Shown here: piece after piece, positions 12,696-15,880 of the stretch
How the letters are laid out: each line of letters opens with the position of its first letter
Position numbering within the stretch: the stretch's first letter is position 1
From: SIG459 sp045532145
Lineage (GTDB): Bacteria; Bacillota; Clostridia; Oscillospirales; Oscillospiraceae
NCBI GenBank assembly: GCA_045532145.1
Contig: JAZSFJ010000107.1
Span: 1-15,880 of the forward strand
Direction: 5' to 3'
Length of the DNA stretch: 15,880 bases
The notes under the pieces: generated by a model
What the model saw: only the letters and a program-made list of their open reading frames with translations
What the model was told of the DNA's origin: nothing
The model's database searches: none
Translations under genes and position numbers: made by a program

Positions 12696-13355
12696 TCACA
12701 GCACAAAGAGGCAGATAAGTACAAATACGCCCAAAGGGAGGGTCAGATTATCCGTACCCTTCACACCCAGAATCTCAAATATGGTTGCGCCCCATGCAAT
12801 AATGAGTATCTGCCACCAGTCCATTCCCAGACCGAAAAAGGCGCTCATAAAGCTGACCACCGCTCCGCAGATAAGGAAAACACTCATGCAGCCATAGAGA
12901 CTTCTCTTGCCGCCGAAAAAGCTGCGGTTTCCCTTTTTGATGCTGCCGAAGATGGGAGCGAAGCCGTCGCCCAGAGCCATGCATAGGGCGGCGATGCCGT
13001 AGGCTGTCATCAGCCGGGAATCAATGCAGGCACATACAGCCATGATGGTCATACTCAGGGCGTAGAAAACCGTGCCGTAGCTCTGTTTTTCCGCCTCGCT
13101 GCGCTCCATCATGGAAAAAAGCTTACTGCGGCAGGAGATGTAGTTCAGCACGATAAAAATGGCGGTGGGCACAGGCAGATGCCAGGAGGTGCCGAAGAAG
13201 AAGTACATGGGGAACCATGTGAAAGCCACGGAAATGTGGACTATTTTGCGGCTTGCTTCCTCCCCCGCTCCGAAGCACTTTTTTGCAAGCTGTGCCGCTC
13301 CCAAGGTGAGAAAGACCCAGCCGAAAACTATCAGATATCCAAGAAATATGCTCAT
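12696..13355 (-). CDS. Phosphatidate cytidylyltransferase-superfamily membrane protein (dolichol/phytol kinase-like, VTE5-like)
   Basis: A 219-residue protein with about seven membrane segments. Motifs of the SEC59/VTE5 branch: RKIVHISVAF (36-45), YGTVFYAL (93-100), ALGDGFAPIFGSI (127-139), KRSLYGCMSVF (150-160) and GTDNLTLPLGVF (200-211). Such enzymes use CTP to phosphorylate long-chain isoprenoid alcohols. A CDP-diacylglycerol synthase (CdsA) is less likely because the protein is short and the motif set is kinase-like. AAAGGAG lies 7 nt before the ATG; the gene starts 15 nt after the DUF2461 stop. The adjacent DUF92 gene would supply the second phosphorylation. Confidence 0.83.
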   Translation of the reverse strand: MSIFLGYLIVFGWVFLTLGAAQLAKKCFGAGEEASRKIVHISVAFTWFPMYFFFGTSWHLPVPTAIFIVLNYISCRSKLFSMMERSEAEKQSYGTVFYALSMTIMAVCACIDSRLMTAYGIAALCMALGDGFAPIFGSIKKGNRSFFGGKRSLYGCMSVFLICGAVVSFMSAFFGLGMDWWQILIIAWGATIFEILGVKGTDNLTLPLGVFVLICLFVL

Positions 13356-13370
13356 ATCAAAGCTCCTTTC

Positions 13371-14069
13371 CTATCTGTAAAGCCGCTCCCAAAGGCTGTC
13401 CTGCCTGTCCTCCATTGCCCTCTGGAAATAGCGGCGCAGTGGCTCCATGCGGTCCATAAGGGCGCAGACATACTCCATATATGTGTCGTCGCTTTCCGTG
13501 ACCTCTTCGGGAACGCTCTCCAGAAGCAGCCAGCTCTTGTGCTTGAGATATTCGGCGGCGGGATGCTCGCTCTCATACTCTCTGGGGCAGCGCTTGAGCT
13601 TTTCACCACGAAGAGCAAGCCCGCTTTCCTCCAAAAGCTCCTCAAGCTCCTCCCAATTTTCCGCGATATAGTCCCGGACACGGCGAAGATGCACACCATC
13701 AGGACACCATGCACCTGTGCCGAAATGGCTGAGCCCCCCCGGGGCCACCATCATCACATAGCCAAGGGGCAAAAGCTGCTTCTTATCCGGGGAGATATAG
13801 GCCCGCCATGTGGGGTTATAGGGAGGCTTATTTTTGTAAACACGGGCGTCTCTGGGTATGCGGTACATCATAAGACGGGGGTCTGTGAACATGATGCGCT
13901 CCTGTGTGTCAAGGTCCACCCGCTGCGCCACGGCGAATTTCACCCGCTCCACAAGCTCGGTAAAATCCTCCTTGGCTATCTCGTACTGCTTATGGTTTTC
14001 GTGAAACCATGTGCGGTTATTATTCATTTCAAGTGCTCTGCAATAAGAGAGCATATTTTCAAATTTCAT
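13371..14069 (-). CDS. DUF2461 family protein
   Basis: A 232-residue soluble protein of unknown function. DUF2461 hallmarks: NNNRTWFHENHKQYEIAKEDF (16-36) and, around 67-94, YRIPRDARVYKNKPPYNPTW with an aromatic/Gly-rich strand after it (MMVAPGGLSHFGTG). No signal peptide or membrane helix is seen. The C-terminal third is charged and helical. It is the first gene of the operon with the two membrane kinases; a functional link to them is unproven. Start ATG at 14069 with GAGG about 5 nt upstream. Confidence 0.88.
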   Translation of the reverse strand: MKFENMLSYCRALEMNNNRTWFHENHKQYEIAKEDFTELVERVKFAVAQRVDLDTQERIMFTDPRLMMYRIPRDARVYKNKPPYNPTWRAYISPDKKQLLPLGYVMMVAPGGLSHFGTGAWCPDGVHLRRVRDYIAENWEELEELLEESGLALRGEKLKRCPREYESEHPAAEYLKHKSWLLLESVPEEVTESDDTYMEYVCALMDRMEPLRRYFQRAMEDRQDSLWERLYR

Positions 14070-14098
14070 AGCTGCCTCGCTTTAAGGTTTATCAATAT

Positions 14099-14127
14099 AT
14101 TTTATCATATTTACACTGCAATGACAA
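14099..14127 (-). promoter_or_regulatory. Promoter of the DUF2461-VTE5-DUF92 operon
   Basis: Minus strand TTGTCA (14122-14127), 17-nt spacer, TAAAAT (14099-14104), 30 bp before the start codon. Divergent from the promoter at 14143-14171, only 15 bp apart. Confidence 0.75.
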
Positions 14128-14142
14128 GGCGGGAGGGGCTTA

Positions 14143-14171
14143 TTGAATATTTTCCTCCAATGTGGTAAACT
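14143..14171 (+). promoter_or_regulatory. Promoter of the DUF5714 / methyltransferase pair
   Basis: TTGAAT (14143-14148), 17-nt spacer, TAAACT (14166-14171), followed by an A-rich stretch and AAGGAGG at 14185-14191. Confidence 0.65.
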
Positions 14172-14195
14172 AAAAAAAATCTTCAAGGAGGCGAA

Positions 14196-14204
14196 ATGGA
14201 ATGA
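14196..14204 (+). other. Two-codon start-stop ORF overlapping the DUF5714 start
   Basis: ATG-GAA-TGA. This first ATG lies only 4 nt from AAGGAGG (14185-14191), and its TGA overlaps the real ATG at 14201. The 9-nt spacing makes 14201 the plausible start; ribosomes landing on the first ATG would stop at once and could restart there. Confidence 0.6.
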
Positions 14205-14896
14205 ACGAAGAATGCCTTATTTGCAAGGCCCCTCTTGAATACCTGCTGCAGGAAGAAATAATGGAGTGCTCCCTGTGCCATAAAAAGTTCAGCAGCAACA
14301 CCCGCTGCGTCAAGGGACACTATGTCTGCGATGAATGCCACAGTCAGGGCTTGGATGCAGTCATCGGGCTCTGCCTCGCTGAAACCTCCAAAGACCCCTT
14401 TGAAATACTGGAAAAGCTCATGGCGCTGCCCGCCTGCCATATGCATGGGCCCGAGCACCATATTCTCGTGGGCTCCTCCCTCCTTACCGCCTTCAACAAC
14501 GCCGGAGGCAATATAGATTTGCAGGCAGCTCTCACGGAAATGCAAAACCGTGGACGCAAGGTGCCCGGCGGTATCTGCGGAATGTGGGGCTCCTGCGGCG
14601 CCGCTGTAAGCTCCGGCATTTTTGTCTCCATCGTCACCGGCTCCACCCCGCTGGCAGAGGAAGCTTATGGACTTGCCAACACCATGACCAGCCGCTCCCT
14701 TGCCAAAATCGGCGCAGTGGGCGGCCCTCGCTGCTGCAAGCGCAACTCCTGTCTTGCCATAGGCGCTGCCGTGGAGTTCGTCCGGGAAAAGCTGGGCGTC
14801 AGCATGGACTCCCACCCGGTGCGCTGCACCCACATGAGCAAAAACAACCAGTGCATAGGCCCACGCTGCCCTTTTTTCAATAAACAGGAGTCCTAA
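14201..14896 (+). CDS. DUF5714 Cys-rich protein
   Basis: A 231-residue soluble protein of unknown function. The N-terminal 46 residues look like a zinc-ribbon: CLIC (5-8), CSLC (23-26), then C36, C43 and C46. A His/Cys stretch ACHMHGPEHH (78-87) follows, then GICGMWGSCGAAVSSG (124-139), RCCKRNSC (177-184) and a Cys-rich end with C209, C218 and C223. The GxCGAA pattern recalls the redox-linked C_GCAxxG_C_C family, but I would not equate the two. A metal-binding or redox role is likely. It precedes a DNA methyltransferase by 5 nt; a functional link is unclear. Confidence 0.8.
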   Translation: MNEECLICKAPLEYLLQEEIMECSLCHKKFSSNTRCVKGHYVCDECHSQGLDAVIGLCLAETSKDPFEILEKLMALPACHMHGPEHHILVGSSLLTAFNNAGGNIDLQAALTEMQNRGRKVPGGICGMWGSCGAAVSSGIFVSIVTGSTPLAEEAYGLANTMTSRSLAKIGAVGGPRCCKRNSCLAIGAAVEFVREKLGVSMDSHPVRCTHMSKNNQCIGPRCPFFNKQES

Positions 14897-14901
14897 GCAC
14901 T

Positions 14902-15816
14902 ATGAGATCAAGCAGAAACAAAACAATTGATTTTCCCACAGAGCAGGGGGCGGAGTATCTGGAGCGCTGCATCTCTCCCCGCTCCCCCGCCTCGGAAATT
15001 GAGATTCTGGATAAAACCATACTGGGGGACAGTCTAGAGATAATGCCCCTTCTCCCCCGCGCCTTTGCAGACCTTGTTATTGCCGACCCGCCCTATAATA
15101 TGAACAAGAGCTTTGGGGAGAATGCCTTCCACCGTCTTTCCGACGGTGAGTATTATAAATACACCCTCCGCTGGCTTGAGCAGCTGCGTCCGCTGATGAA
15201 GGATACCGGCAGCATCTATGTGTGCTGCGACTGGGGCTCCTCCGCCGCCATCTCCGCCGCCCTCAGTGAGTTTTTCATTGTGAGAAACCGCATTACATGG
15301 CAGCGCGAAAAGGGCCGTGGTGCCGCCCGGAACTGGAAAAACTCCATGGAGGATATCTGGTTCGCCACCGCAGGCAAGGACTACACCTTCAACCTTGAGG
15401 CCGTGAAGGTCCGCCGTAAGGTGATTGCCCCCTATCGTGAAAACGGCAAGCCCAAGGACTGGGAGGAGACGGCAGAGGGCAATTTCCGCTCCACCTGCCC
15501 GGGCAACTTCTGGGACGATGTGACCGTGCCCTATTGGTCCATGCCGGAAAACACCGCCCATCCCACTCAGAAGCCGGAAAAGCTGCTGGCAAAGCTGATT
15601 TTGGCCTCCTCCAACGAGGGCGACACTGTATTCGACCCCTTCCTCGGCTCGGGCAGCACATCTGTCACAGCCAGAAAGCTGGGCCGCCATTACTGCGGCA
15701 TAGAGCAAAATCCTCAATACTGCGCCTGGTGCGAAAAGCGCCTTGAAATGGCGGATACGGACAGGAGCATACAGGGCTTTAAGGACGGAGTGTTTCTGGA
15801 GAGAAACTCCAGGTAG
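14902..15816 (+). CDS. Site-specific DNA methyltransferase, beta class (probably N6-adenine)
   Basis: A 304-residue S-adenosylmethionine-dependent enzyme. Catalytic motif IV, IADPPYN (60-66), comes first and the SAM-binding motif I, FDPFLGSGSTS (244-254), is near the C-terminus, which defines the beta class. HPTQKPEKLL (220-229) is the usual motif X region before it. DPPY usually means adenine N6 methylation. The target-recognition part would be about 135-215 and the recognition site cannot be read off. The Shine-Dalgarno is weak (GGAG at 14887-14890, 11 nt away), so translation is probably coupled to the gene before. No restriction endonuclease is present in the window, so it looks orphan or at the edge of a system that continues past 15880. 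Confidence 0.93.
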   Translation: MRSSRNKTIDFPTEQGAEYLERCISPRSPASEIEILDKTILGDSLEIMPLLPRAFADLVIADPPYNMNKSFGENAFHRLSDGEYYKYTLRWLEQLRPLMKDTGSIYVCCDWGSSAAISAALSEFFIVRNRITWQREKGRGAARNWKNSMEDIWFATAGKDYTFNLEAVKVRRKVIAPYRENGKPKDWEETAEGNFRSTCPGNFWDDVTVPYWSMPENTAHPTQKPEKLLAKLILASSNEGDTVFDPFLGSGSTSVTARKLGRHYCGIEQNPQYCAWCEKRLEMADTDRSIQGFKDGVFLERNSR

Positions 15817-15829
15817 AATAATACTGAGT

Positions 15830-15866
15830 CCGTAGGGCGGCTTGACCTCAAGCCGCCTTTGGTTTT
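15830..15866 (+). repeat. GTAGGGC palindromic repeat, possible terminator of the methyltransferase gene
   Basis: CCGTAGG opening, then GGCGGCTTG-ACCT-CAAGCCGCC, a perfect 9-bp stem, followed by TTTGGTTTT. Same family as the other intergenic repeats, but the T-rich tail 14 bp after the stop codon could let it work as an intrinsic terminator. Confidence 0.65.
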
Positions 15867-15880
15867 ACCTCTTGTAAGCG

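Noticed and set aside
13179..14168. A 329-residue plus-strand open frame.
   Set aside because: It covers the divergent promoter region and is antisense to the DUF2461 and VTE5-like genes; no recognisable domain.
14902..15816. Complete restriction-modification system.
   Set aside because: Only the methyltransferase is present in the window; the DUF5714 neighbour shows no nuclease motif.

Overview
The window looks like a piece of an anaerobic Clostridia chromosome, most likely a gut-type Oscillospirales/Ruminococcaceae lineage. The grounds are the clostridial rnfCDGEAB gene order, strong AGGAGG ribosome binding sites, a TM1266-type [FeFe]-hydrogenase-associated regulator, and many GTAGGGG-type palindromic intergenic repeats. 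The assignment rests on content and style only. No rRNA, tRNA, CRISPR array, transposase or phage gene was seen.

Left part (1-6356, minus strand): a complete six-gene Rnf operon (rnfC-D-G-E-A-B, 6355 down to 1417) runs from a good sigma-A promoter at 6453-6481 to a strong terminator at 1365-1399. Rnf is the membrane ferredoxin:NAD+ oxidoreductase that couples electron transfer to Na+ or H+ pumping. After a repeat-packed spacer, a separate two-gene unit encodes a NusG-domain-II membrane protein and a Gx-transporter/HepS1-like membrane protein, the two families known as EetA and EetB in Listeria flavin-based extracellular electron transfer. Divergently from rnfC, apbE encodes the lipoprotein FMN transferase that would attach FMN covalently to RnfG and RnfD, both of which carry the SGAT acceptor motif. 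The block is therefore one membrane redox module plus its maturation enzyme.

Middle part (7517-10762, plus strand): a TTGTCT/TATAAT promoter drives a roughly 200-nt leader containing a possible three-way junction, an antiterminator-like P1 helix, and a strong intrinsic terminator just before the first gene. This looks like a riboswitch that I cannot assign to a known class. It precedes a TM1266-like small regulator and a NitT/TauT-type ABC importer (lipoprotein, permease, ATPase). A repeat-filled spacer of about 330 bp splits the importer after the binding protein. The importer's ATPase is short, and its stop codon lies in a GTAGGGG repeat-like motif.

Right part (10763-15880): a TSUP (TauE/SafE) permease with a near-consensus promoter converges on a minus-strand operon of a DUF2461 protein, a phytol/dolichol-kinase-like membrane protein (VTE5 family) and a DUF92 membrane protein (VTE6 family); a shared bidirectional terminator separates them. 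The VTE5/VTE6 pairing suggests a two-step isoprenoid-alcohol phosphorylation pathway. Divergently, a Cys-rich DUF5714 protein is followed by an apparently orphan beta-class DNA methyltransferase.

Two dispersed palindromic repeat families fill most gene gaps. One 26-bp unit occurs four times identically, and two of those copies form a perfect inverted pair around the 1036-1342 cluster.
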